From: a virus
Length of the DNA stretch: 30,159 bases
Direction: 5' to 3' (one strand)
IMG/VR virus record: IMGVR_UViG_3300025168_000420
Span: 1-30,159 of that record
Position 1 is the first letter of the stretch; each line of letters starts with the position of its first letter. Under the pieces are notes generated by a model, which had not been told where the DNA came from, searched no databases, and was given only the letters and a program-made list of their open reading frames with translations. The translations under genes and the position numbers were made by a program. Positions 6,369 through 12,672 of the stretch are shown one piece after another.

Positions 6369-6614
6369 ATGAAAACAAAAACAAATACAGATTTTTTAGA
6401 ATTATTAAGTAGAGAAGAGGTAAAACTTGAAGTCTTTGAATTTAAGTCTCATATTCTCGGAGAGCTATTAGAAGCTACAATTATAAGAAATACTATTAAC
6501 GAAATAGTAAATGTTATATCAATTACAAGAAGAAACGGAGAACAATTAACCTCTTGGGACTTTCAAGACGCTAGTCACGATTTACATAGACAATTAGATT
6601 CTTTTTGGAGATAA
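6369..6614 (+). CDS. accessory hypothetical protein with its own promoter
   Basis: An 81-residue protein, mostly helical in appearance, acidic at the N-terminus. No domain recognised. It is bounded by a perfect host-type promoter (6312-6342) and a GAAA-loop hairpin (6624-6639). It lacks the TCG/ACG/CGA-rich codon style of the surrounding genes. This promoter-gene-hairpin build is that of a moron or host-takeover gene expressed as soon as the DNA enters. Function unknown. Confidence 0.7.
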   Translation: MKTKTNTDFLELLSREEVKLEVFEFKSHILGELLEATIIRNTINEIVNVISITRRNGEQLTSWDFQDASHDLHRQLDSFWR

Positions 6615-6623
6615 TAAAAATAG

Positions 6624-6642
6624 GGGGAGGAAACTCCCCTTT
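6624..6642 (+). terminator. GNRA-loop hairpin, probable terminator
   Basis: GGGGAG at 6624-6629 pairs with CTCCCC at 6634-6639 around a GAAA tetraloop, followed by only three T and then A. It is a stable hairpin; the short T-run makes it a partial terminator or an mRNA stabiliser. Confidence 0.6.
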
Positions 6643-6656
6643 AAAAACATAGAACA

Positions 6657-6824
6657 ATGACAAATACAATTTACACTATCGATTGCGATTACTACAAAAA
6701 ATCATTCGAAACTATTAGAGAATTAGTTGAAGATATTATTAATTCGGGAATGGATACGGATTACGAAATTTTAAAGAACGGTAAAAAAACCGGCGAAGTA
6801 GTAGATAACCTTATAATACTTTAA
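6657..6824 (+). CDS. 55-residue hypothetical protein
   Basis: ATG 6657 to TAA 6822-6824. It starts MTNTIYTIDCDYYKKSFETI and contains a helix with RELVEDIINSGMDTDYEI. Acidic, no recognised domain. The next gene starts 3 nt later, so they form one unit. Confidence 0.6.
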   Translation: MTNTIYTIDCDYYKKSFETIRELVEDIINSGMDTDYEILKNGKKTGEVVDNLIIL

Positions 6825-6827
6825 ACA

Positions 6828-7034
6828 ATGACAAATATTATAGAAAAATTAATAGAATTATACGATCTCTCGTACGAAAGAGAAGACAACTTAATTATAT
6901 CAAGTTTGATACACGATACAATTATAGAAATTGTAAGAGACGATTCAATAAAGGCGGAACAAGGTCGTCTTATATTTGATAGGTTAGATAAGATTAGAAG
7001 ACGATCTAATATAAAAATAAAAGCTACGATATGA
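6828..7034 (+). CDS. 68-residue hypothetical protein
   Basis: A small, probably all-helical protein (IIEKLIELYDLSYEREDNLI near the start), with a basic end RLDKIRRRSNIKIKATI. No domain recognised. Its stop overlaps the exonuclease start as ATGA (7031-7034), so it may be an accessory subunit or merely a coupled small gene. Confidence 0.65.
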   Translation: MTNIIEKLIELYDLSYEREDNLIISSLIHDTIIEIVRDDSIKAEQGRLIFDRLDKIRRRSNIKIKATI

Positions 7035-7804
7035 TAACATTATTAAACGGGGAAACTTGGGGCAAAGAAGAGATCTTAGCTCAAATGTACGACGACGAAT
7101 TTTATTACGGTCACTTAGGCAAGTACGCTTTAAGTAGCTCAAGCCTTAAAACTATTCTTAAAAGTCCTAAAACTTATAGAAACGTAATTAAGTACGGAGA
7201 TCCTAGTTCGGGAAGTCCGGCGTTATCTTTAGGTAGACTCGCTCATTGGATGTTGCTAGAGCCTAGAAAAATAGATAAAATACATTTTGTAGATACATCT
7301 AAAAAGAATACTAAAATATACAAAGAAGCAAAAGAGAACGCTAAAGGTGCGGAAGTATTCTTAACAAAAGAAAAAAAAGATACCGAGAGAATAACCGACG
7401 CGGTACTAAGAAACGAAGCGGCTTTAAAATTACTTAGTAATTCGAATTTTGAAGTTCCCGAGATCGGTTTACTTGAAGGATTACCATTTAGAGCAAAGGC
7501 GGATATTATTAAAGGCGATACTATTATAGATTATAAAACATCAAGCGACCTTAGAGGATTTAGGTACGCGGCTGATAAATACTGTTATGACCTTCAAGCC
7601 TATTTATATTTAAGACTCTTTAATAAAAAGAAGTTTACTTTTTTAGTAGTAGATAAAGGTAGTACCGATATAGCAATCTTTGAAGCTAGCGAGGATTTTA
7701 TCAACAAAGGAAAAGACAAGTTTTATTCCGCCGTTGAGAATTATAAATATTTTTTCCAAGATAATAACGATCTCGATCAATACGTTATGCGCGGTATACT
7801 ATGA
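7031..7804 (+). CDS. RecE-type PD-(D/E)XK exonuclease
   Basis: A 257-residue protein of the PDDEXK exodeoxyribonuclease VIII-like family (PF12684 type). ALSSSSLKTILKSPKTY (33-49) is the typical start. LGRLAHWMLLEP at 68-79 gives the conserved His72. FRAKADII at 153-160 gives Asp158. IIDYKTS at 165-171 is the catalytic D-x-K with Asp167 and Lys169, and YDLQAYLYL at 186-194 supplies the Q-xxx-Y helix. It should resect duplex ends 5' to 3', making ssDNA for the ERF annealing protein at 2143. Both flanking junctions are ATGA overlaps, so it is translated together with the CmoA-like gene. Confidence 0.85.
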   Translation: MITLLNGETWGKEEILAQMYDDEFYYGHLGKYALSSSSLKTILKSPKTYRNVIKYGDPSSGSPALSLGRLAHWMLLEPRKIDKIHFVDTSKKNTKIYKEAKENAKGAEVFLTKEKKDTERITDAVLRNEAALKLLSNSNFEVPEIGLLEGLPFRAKADIIKGDTIIDYKTSSDLRGFRYAADKYCYDLQAYLYLRLFNKKKFTFLVVDKGSTDIAIFEASEDFINKGKDKFYSAVENYKYFFQDNNDLDQYVMRGIL

Positions 7805-8454
7805 AAGAATTTAGCTTCGATACAATAAAAGATTTTGACGGGCATATAAACAAGAGTATACCTTCGTTTAATATATTACTAAATTTAATAGAAAATATCT
7901 CTTATAGTTTTATTAGAGATAATTACAACGTCTACGACCTAGGTTGCTCAAAAGGTAGTTTACTTTTAAATTTAAGTAAAGGAAATAAAACAAATACTAA
8001 TTTTGTAGGATACGATATATCTTCAAACCTTTTACCTAAAGATAAAAACAAAGTTTACTTTTTAAATAAAGATATAACCGAAGAGGATATTAAGTTTATA
8101 GATCCTTCTTTAGTATTATCTATTTTTACTTTACAGTTTATTGATTACAATAAGAGACAACCTTTATTAAATAAGATATACAAATCTTTAAATAAGGGAG
8201 GAGCTTTTATCGTTGCGGAAAAGGTTTTTGTTAAGGACTCTTATATACAAGATATTTTTACTTTTGCTTTATACGATTACAAAAGAAATAACTTTACTCC
8301 TAGCGAGATTTTAAGTAAACAAAAAGACTTAAGAAAGATAATGTTTCCCCTTAAGGAAAAAGAAAATATTAAGCTATTTAAAAAAGCCGGGTTTAAAAAA
8401 ATAGAGCCTTTCTTCCAATCCTTAAACTTCAAAGCTTGGTTATGTATAAAGTAG
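7801..8454 (+). CDS. CmoA-like SAM-binding enzyme, possible Cx-SAM synthase
   Basis: A 217-residue class I SAM-fold protein that resembles CmoA, which turns SAM plus prephenate into carboxy-SAM, more than generic methyltransferases. Matches remembered from E. coli CmoA: VYDLGCSKG (44-52, motif I), FTLQFI (109-114), RQPLLNKIYKSLNKGGAF (119-136) then VAEK, YDYKRNN (158-164), KKAGF (194-198) and FFQSLNF (204-210). The N-terminal FDGHINKSIPSF (12-23) parallels FPDMIQRSVPGY. Odd point: the Arg that holds the Cx-SAM carboxylate in E. coli CmoA (Arg199 as I recall) aligns with Gln174, next to Lys175. No CmoB gene is present. It is coupled to the DNA methyltransferase that overlaps its end. Alternative: an ordinary small-molecule methyltransferase. 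Confidence 0.72.
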   Translation: MKEFSFDTIKDFDGHINKSIPSFNILLNLIENISYSFIRDNYNVYDLGCSKGSLLLNLSKGNKTNTNFVGYDISSNLLPKDKNKVYFLNKDITEEDIKFIDPSLVLSIFTLQFIDYNKRQPLLNKIYKSLNKGGAFIVAEKVFVKDSYIQDIFTFALYDYKRNNFTPSEILSKQKDLRKIMFPLKEKENIKLFKKAGFKKIEPFFQSLNFKAWLCIK

Positions 8455-9527
8455 AATACAAGCCTATAAAATTAAAAGACGTTAAGGAGGAATCTAATAA
8501 AAAACTATTTAACGTTATTTCTTTCTTTGCCGGAGGAGGAGGTTCTTCTTTAGGATATAGAATGGCGGGAGGAAAAGTTTTAGCAATAAACGAATTTGTA
8601 GAAAGCGCTCAAGATACTTACCGGGCTAATTGGGAGGATACAAAAATATACCCTAACGATATAAGACAAATAAAAGGAGAGGATATACTAAGAGATCTTA
8701 ACCTCAAGAAAGGAGAACTAGATATATTAGACGGCTCCCCTCCTTGCGCTTCGTTTTCCGTAGCGGGCAATAGAGAAAAGGATTGGGGCAAAGAAAAGAA
8801 GTATAGTAATAAAACTCAAAAGACCGACGATCTATTTTACGAGTTTGCTAGGATAATAAAAGAAATTCAACCTAAGACTTTTATAGCGGAAAACGTTAAA
8901 GGTATGTTAATCGGGCAAGCTAAAGATTTATTTGGCAGCGATCAATTATCAATGTTCGGAGAGCATAGCGAGACGATATACCATACTTTAACTAATATAG
9001 GTTATAACGTTTCTTATAGAGTTTTAAACGCTAAAGACTTTGGAGTTCCTCAATCAAGAGAAAGATTAATTATAGTTGGAGTAAGAGACGATATACAAAA
9101 AAAGTTTAAATTTCCTAAACCTTCAAACTATAGATTTAATTTAAAAGAAGCTTTCGAAGGATTAGAGAATACAAAAGAAGAGCTTAAAGAAGCTAATATA
9201 GAAGCTTACTCTATATATAAAGAATCTAAGAAACTTAAAGAAGGAGAGCAAAGCGTAAAGTATTTTAGTTTAATAAAGACGGATAGGAATAAACCGTCGG
9301 GAACTTTAACCCAAACGGCGGGATCGATATCAGCCGCTTCTATAATACATTGGGAAGATAGAAAGTTTACCGTAAGCGAAGCAAAAAGAATAATGAGCTT
9401 TCCGGACGATTATAAATTAATAGGAAAGTATAGAGATAAGATAGAGAGACTAGGGAGAGCCGTTCCCCCTTTATTAATGAGATCGGTAGCTAAACAATTA
9501 TATAATTTAATTTTAAAAGAACAATGA
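8442..9527 (+). CDS. DNA cytosine-C5 methyltransferase with Arg in motif X
   Basis: A 361-residue Dcm/HhaI-type enzyme with all main motifs: FAGGGGSSLGYRMAG (29-43, motif I), NEF (50-52, II), GSPPCASFS (98-106, IV, catalytic Cys102), ENVKGM (150-155, VI), QSRERLI (204-210, VIII), target-recognition region about 225-300, FTVSEAKRIMSFPDDY (309-324, IX) and RLGRAVPPLL (336-345, X). Motif X normally has Asn where this one has Arg339. That Asn lines the pocket around the methyl group of SAM, so the change should alter cofactor choice. QLSMF at 168-172 resembles a sliding-clamp-binding peptide. I chose ATG 8442 over TTG 8436; it overlaps the CmoA-like gene by 13 nt. Product could be 5-methyl- or 5-carboxymethylcytosine in phage DNA, protecting against host restriction. 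Confidence 0.92.
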   Translation: MYKVEYKPIKLKDVKEESNKKLFNVISFFAGGGGSSLGYRMAGGKVLAINEFVESAQDTYRANWEDTKIYPNDIRQIKGEDILRDLNLKKGELDILDGSPPCASFSVAGNREKDWGKEKKYSNKTQKTDDLFYEFARIIKEIQPKTFIAENVKGMLIGQAKDLFGSDQLSMFGEHSETIYHTLTNIGYNVSYRVLNAKDFGVPQSRERLIIVGVRDDIQKKFKFPKPSNYRFNLKEAFEGLENTKEELKEANIEAYSIYKESKKLKEGEQSVKYFSLIKTDRNKPSGTLTQTAGSISAASIIHWEDRKFTVSEAKRIMSFPDDYKLIGKYRDKIERLGRAVPPLLMRSVAKQLYNLILKEQ

Positions 9528-9961
9528 AACAAATAAATATATTCGGAGAGATAGAAGAAAGAAATTGGTTTGATGATAACTTAAAACAAATTAAGATAGG
9601 TCTAGAAGGCGAAAGCCAAATAAGAGCATTACTAAGTAAAAAGAATATAAAGTTTATGCAAGCCGACTTAATATTCAACTATAACAATCAATACTATTGC
9701 GCGGAGGTTAAAACACAAGAAAAATATTTAGCTCCTCCGTTTGACGGACACGGCTTACCAATGTGGCAAATAACCGCAAGGATAGAACTATTTAATAAGA
9801 CCGGGATTATACCTTACCTATTTATTAGATGCTTAACCGATAACTTAGTATACCATCAAGACTTAAGAGAATTAATGCGAACCGAATATTATCAAACAAA
9901 AGGAAAGTCACCAAGAGTAATATTTAATTTAAGCGAATTTAAAAAAAGTAATATTGAGTGA
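9524..9961 (+). CDS. PD-(D/E)XK nuclease-like protein
   Basis: A 145-residue protein with a PD-(D/E)XK layout: a helix with LEGESQIRALL (27-37), Asp48 in a strand (QADLIF), the AEVKTQ motif at 60-65 with Glu61 and Lys63, and a helix after WQITARIELF (81-90) with Gln82. The region after ExK has a long loop, APPFDGHGLP, as in VRR-NUC or Holliday-junction-type enzymes. QINIF at 3-7 resembles a beta-clamp-binding peptide. The start overlaps the methyltransferase stop (ATGA at 9524-9527), so the two form a cassette. Possible jobs: recombination nuclease, or cleavage of unmodified host DNA. Fold assignment fairly likely, role unknown. Confidence 0.6.
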   Translation: MKQINIFGEIEERNWFDDNLKQIKIGLEGESQIRALLSKKNIKFMQADLIFNYNNQYYCAEVKTQEKYLAPPFDGHGLPMWQITARIELFNKTGIIPYLFIRCLTDNLVYHQDLRELMRTEYYQTKGKSPRVIFNLSEFKKSNIE

Positions 9962-10164
9962 ACCACAATAAAATAAGAGACCATTATCTTTTAGCCCTAA
10001 TAGATATAGCAAACGGTAAAAATATAATGGAATTAGAGGAAGCTATCGACGACTACGAGGAGCTTGAAGAGTACGAGGCTTGCGCCGGTATTTTAAAAGC
10101 AATACACGAAAGCGGATATTTAACAATAAAAGATTTAATTAAAATAATAGATAAAAATGAATAA
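9958..10164 (+). CDS. 68-residue acidic hypothetical protein
   Basis: Starts with GTG 9958, overlapping the TGA stop of the nuclease (GTGA). It contains a very acidic helix at about 25-40 (ELEEAIDDYEELEEYEACAG). No known domain. Acidic small proteins sometimes mimic DNA, but nothing here shows that. It overlaps the DnaA-domain gene by 8 nt. Confidence 0.65.
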   Translation: MNHNKIRDHYLLALIDIANGKNIMELEEAIDDYEELEEYEACAGILKAIHESGYLTIKDLIKIIDKNE

Positions 10165-10621
10165 AGAAACAATACAAAAATTAGTAGAAGAATTTTACGA
10201 ACTTGATATAACTCGAAATACTAGGAAAAGAAACTACGTTGAGGCTAGAGCAATGTATTATAAAATAGTAAGAGACAATACAAGATTAAGCCTAGAGGCT
10301 ATAGGTAAAACGGTTAATAGAGACCACGCTAGCGTATTTTACGGAATTAAATCCCTAAGTAATTGGATTGATACCGATCGATCTATAAAAGCAAGATATA
10401 GATTACTAGAAGAGCAAGTAGAAGAGTTTAAGTCTATAGCTACGGATAGAAACTTAATTAAAGAAGTAGATCAAAAACTAGCTTTAGAGTTTAGTAGATT
10501 GAACCATAGGCATAAAGAATTGTTAAACGAGAATATAGGACTCGCCTTAGAGTTGAAAAAATTAAAGGAGGATCATAGTAAAAGAGAACAATTTTATACT
10601 AGATACGGGTTTATAAATTAA
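10157..10621 (+). CDS. DnaA domain IV-like DNA-binding protein with coiled coil
   Basis: A 154-residue protein. Residues 24-66 (KRNYVEARAMYYKIVRDNTR through SLEAIGKTVNRDHASVFYGI) match the DnaA box-binding domain: ARAMYY, then the helix-turn-helix SLEAIG and the signature NRDHASV at 54-60 (compare GGRDHSTV of DnaA). The AAA+ ATPase part is missing. Residues about 75-145 form a long charged coiled coil. It could be an origin-binding initiator, a competitor of host DnaA, or a regulator. It is the last gene before the terminase block and its late promoter. Domain call is good; role is inferred. Confidence 0.72.
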   Translation: MNKETIQKLVEEFYELDITRNTRKRNYVEARAMYYKIVRDNTRLSLEAIGKTVNRDHASVFYGIKSLSNWIDTDRSIKARYRLLEEQVEEFKSIATDRNLIKEVDQKLALEFSRLNHRHKELLNENIGLALELKKLKEDHSKREQFYTRYGFIN

Positions 10622-10646
10622 CAATAACTTAAAAATCTTATTATAT
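10620..10646 (+). promoter_or_regulatory. late promoter motif copy 1 (before TerS)
   Basis: AACAA at 10620-10624, 14 nt, TATTATAT at 10639-10646. Same architecture as four other copies (13195, 22286, 23674, 26814). Here 25 nt separate the box from ATG 10672; in the others 4 nt. Interpreted as a -35/-10-like pair recognised by a phage-specified polymerase; not experimentally known. Confidence 0.65.
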
Positions 10647-10671
10647 AATTGAATAAACAATCTATTTCAAT

Positions 10672-10914
10672 ATGGATAATCGAATAAATAACGGAGGAGC
10701 TAGAGAAGGAGCCGGAAGGAAACCTAAGTCCGAAGAGATAAAACTAGTAGAAAGATTAAGCCCTTTAGAGGACGATGCGCTTGCCGCTTTATCGGAAGGA
10801 GTTAAATCCGGGGATATCAAATGGGTTACTCTATATCTCAATTACTATTTAGGAAAGCCTAAAGAAACTAGAGATATTACTATCAACGAGGACTTACCTC
10901 TTTTTATTGATTAA
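10672..10914 (+). CDS. terS: terminase small subunit-like protein
   Basis: An 80-residue protein that begins with GGAREGAGRKPKSEEIKLVE (8-27), a common start of small terminase and related HTH proteins. Helices follow (LSPLEDDALAALSEGVKSGD), and then YLNYYLGKPKE. Small for a TerS, but the pattern and the 1-base overlap (TAATG) with the TerL gene support it. Role: recognises packaging DNA and recruits the large subunit. It is the first gene behind a late-motif promoter. I see no clear separate HTH, so DNA recognition is by family inference. Confidence 0.7.
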   Translation: MDNRINNGGAREGAGRKPKSEEIKLVERLSPLEDDALAALSEGVKSGDIKWVTLYLNYYLGKPKETRDITINEDLPLFID

Positions 10915-12083
10915 TGCGGGTTAAAAAAACCAAGGCATTAACGAAATTAAGAAGTCTAGATAATAGGATCAAGGTTGTAAGAGGCGGAACCTCCGCCGGG
11001 AAGACAATTTGTATCTTGCTTATCCTAATCGATTACGCTATTAAAAACGAAGGAAAAGAGATAAGCGTAGTATCGGAAAGTATACCGCATCTCCGTAGAG
11101 GTAGTTTAAAGGACTTCTTATCGATCTTAAAGGGACTCAATAGGTATAAGGAAGATCAATTCAATAGGAGTACCTTAAAGTACACATTTACAAATAATAG
11201 CTATATCGAATTCTTTTCAACGGATCAACCCGATAAGCTTCGCGGTGCAAGACGAACCGACCTATATATTAACGAATGTAATAACGTACCCTTCGACGCT
11301 TATAATCAATTATCGGTAAGAACCTCCGGGAATATATGGCTCGACTATAATCCTTCGAATTTGTTTTGGGTAGACAAAGAAATAATAGGGCAACCCGATA
11401 CGGATTATATAACCCTAACTTATAAAGATAACGAAGTACTTCCTCAATCGATAGTAGACGAAATAGAGAAAGCAAGAGAGAAAGGTAAGACCTCGACTTA
11501 TTGGTTAAATTGGTGGAACGTCTACGGACTCGGAAAAATAGGATCTCTAGAAGGCGTATGTATTCCGGATTGGAAAGAGATAGATAGAATACCTAACGAA
11601 GCTAGACTATTAGGATATGGCTTAGACTTCGGCTATTCGGTAGATCCAAGTTCGTTAATCGCTTTATACAAATGGAACGAAGCCTATATTTACGATGAGG
11701 TTCTTTATAAGAAAGGAATGCTCAATAGAGATATAAGTAGATTCTTAAGTCAATTAGAGATTACCGAAACTATCGTGGCGGATTCCGCAGAGCCAAAGAG
11801 TATAGCCGAATTACAAGGATACGGACATTCTATTTACGGAGTAAGCAAAGGAAGAGATTCCGTAGTATACGGATTAAACCTAATAAACCAAAACGAGATA
11901 TACGTTACCGCAAGAAGCAAGAACTTAAAAAGAGAACTAGGAGGTTACGTTTGGGCTAAAGATAAAGAAGGTAATACCTTACAAAAACCAACAGGGCTAC
12001 ATCCGGATTGTATAGATGCGGCACGCTATATTTTAACCGATCAATTAGAAAACCCGAATAAAGGCGAGTATTATATTTATTAA
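10914..12083 (+). CDS. terL: terminase large subunit
   Basis: A 389-residue Terminase_3/XtmB-like protein. Walker A is GGTSAGKT at 24-31; Walker B with the catalytic Glu is DLYINE at 116-121 (Glu121). The nuclease part begins near 230: Asp238 (GLDFGYSVDP), Asp290 (IVADSAEP) and Asp365/368 (HPDCIDAARY) form the RNase H-like metal site. It cuts concatemers and pumps DNA into the prohead. Length and motif order are normal and all catalytic acids are present. Start ATG 10914 overlaps the TerS stop by one base. Confidence 0.95.
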   Translation: MRVKKTKALTKLRSLDNRIKVVRGGTSAGKTICILLILIDYAIKNEGKEISVVSESIPHLRRGSLKDFLSILKGLNRYKEDQFNRSTLKYTFTNNSYIEFFSTDQPDKLRGARRTDLYINECNNVPFDAYNQLSVRTSGNIWLDYNPSNLFWVDKEIIGQPDTDYITLTYKDNEVLPQSIVDEIEKAREKGKTSTYWLNWWNVYGLGKIGSLEGVCIPDWKEIDRIPNEARLLGYGLDFGYSVDPSSLIALYKWNEAYIYDEVLYKKGMLNRDISRFLSQLEITETIVADSAEPKSIAELQGYGHSIYGVSKGRDSVVYGLNLINQNEIYVTARSKNLKRELGGYVWAKDKEGNTLQKPTGLHPDCIDAARYILTDQLENPNKGEYYIY

Positions 12084-12089
12084 AAAAAG

Positions 12090-12120
12090 TTTGGTAGTTA
12101 ATAAAAAGTTTATATCTTTG
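12090..12120 (+). promoter_or_regulatory. host-type promoter (TTTG-N19-TATCTTTG)
   Basis: TTTG at 12090-12093, exactly 19 nt, then TATCTTTG at 12113-12120: full match to the Bacteroidota consensus. The sequence after the box (GAGTATAATTAA) resembles that after the 6335 box (GAGTATTATTAA), so the two promoters may be related by descent. Drives the gene at 12144. Confidence 0.87.
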
Positions 12121-12143
12121 AGTATAATTAAAAACAAAGACAA

Positions 12144-12398
12144 ATGGAAACTAAAATATTTTATACGGAAACGGGATACGATAGAACAAGCTACATATTT
12201 TTTGAGATGAGAAAAGAAACAAAATGTTTTTATTACTTAGAAGCTATTGGAAAACATAACAACGAATATGGCGTTAATCCTGATAGAACTAAAGTTACGG
12301 GAACAGGATTTAGAATTAAAAAAGACAACAAACGTTTCATACAATGGAAAGGACAATCTTTAAAAGAAAATAGAAACTACACTTATACAGGAGCATAA
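12144..12398 (+). CDS. accessory hypothetical protein
   Basis: An 84-residue basic protein with several aromatic residues, probably a small beta-rich domain (YIFFEMRKETKCFYYLEAIG at about 17-36; GTGFRIKKDN later). Not recognised. Immediately behind a consensus host-type promoter, and with codon use unlike the flanking terminase gene (few TCG/CGA codons). Best explained as a moron-type gene inserted between terminase and tail genes. Confidence 0.7.
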   Translation: METKIFYTETGYDRTSYIFFEMRKETKCFYYLEAIGKHNNEYGVNPDRTKVTGTGFRIKKDNKRFIQWKGQSLKENRNYTYTGA

Positions 12399-12424
12399 CA
12401 CAAGAAATAAATAATTAAAATAAA

Positions 12425-12446
12425 TTGTTTATTAATTGTTTATTAA
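12425..12446 (+). repeat. perfect tandem 11-mer, possible operator
   Basis: TTGTTTATTAA occurs twice head-to-tail (12425-12435, 12436-12446), a spacing of one helical turn, overlapping the -33 region. Such phased direct repeats often bind regulators; alternatively they are AT-rich chance. The 26743-26804 copy keeps the first unit but its second is TTGTTTATATC. Confidence 0.5.
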
Positions 12447-12465
12447 ATAAATAGTAGTATATTTA
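12436..12465 (+). promoter_or_regulatory. host-type promoter (TTG-N19-TATATTTA)
   Basis: TTG at 12436-12438, 19 nt, then TATATTTA at 12458-12465, one base off TAnnTTTG. Same N19 spacing as the other host-type promoters. Drives the small gene at 12500. Confidence 0.7.
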
Positions 12466-12499
12466 CAAAGTAAAACAAAAACAATTAAAATTATATCAA

Positions 12500-12664
12500 A
12501 TGACAAATTTAACAAAAAAACAATTCAATCAAGTTTTAAACTTAAAAAGCGATATTATTAAAATATCAAGTGGTAATGTAGCTTACAAATTAATGTACTA
12601 TATGTATGTAAAAAAGTTAAAAACTAATTACCCTGCAATAAGACAAATATTAAATTTAACATAA
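12500..12664 (+). CDS. 54-residue basic hypothetical protein
   Basis: ATG 12500 to TAA 12662-12664. It starts MTNLTKKQFNQVLNLKSDII, is Lys-rich and probably helical. No known domain. Bounded by its own promoter (12436-12465) and a strong terminator (12673-12692), so it is a self-contained accessory transcription unit. Confidence 0.65.
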   Translation: MTNLTKKQFNQVLNLKSDIIKISSGNVAYKLMYYMYVKKLKTNYPAIRQILNLT

Positions 12665-12672
12665 GAACACAA

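Larger units (their letters stand above)
12414..12475 (+). repeat. 62-bp promoter repeat, copy A
   Basis: Shares with the minus-strand copy at 26743-26804 an identical 21-nt left block (from ATTAAAATAAATTG), TTGTTTAT, an unlike 14-nt spacer, and an identical 18-nt right block TATATTTACAAAGTAAAA. It holds the promoter at 12436-12465 and the tandem 11-mer at 12425-12446. Confidence 0.8.

Noticed and set aside
8436-8441. TTG start two codons upstream for the DNA methyltransferase
   Set aside because: ATG 8442 follows at once and is the more likely start; no ribosome-site evidence favours TTG.
12067-12074. TATTATAT inside the end of terL (also about 22530 in the protease gene)
   Set aside because: Coding EYYIY sequence; lacks the AACAA element 14 nt upstream and is not before a gene at the conserved spacing.
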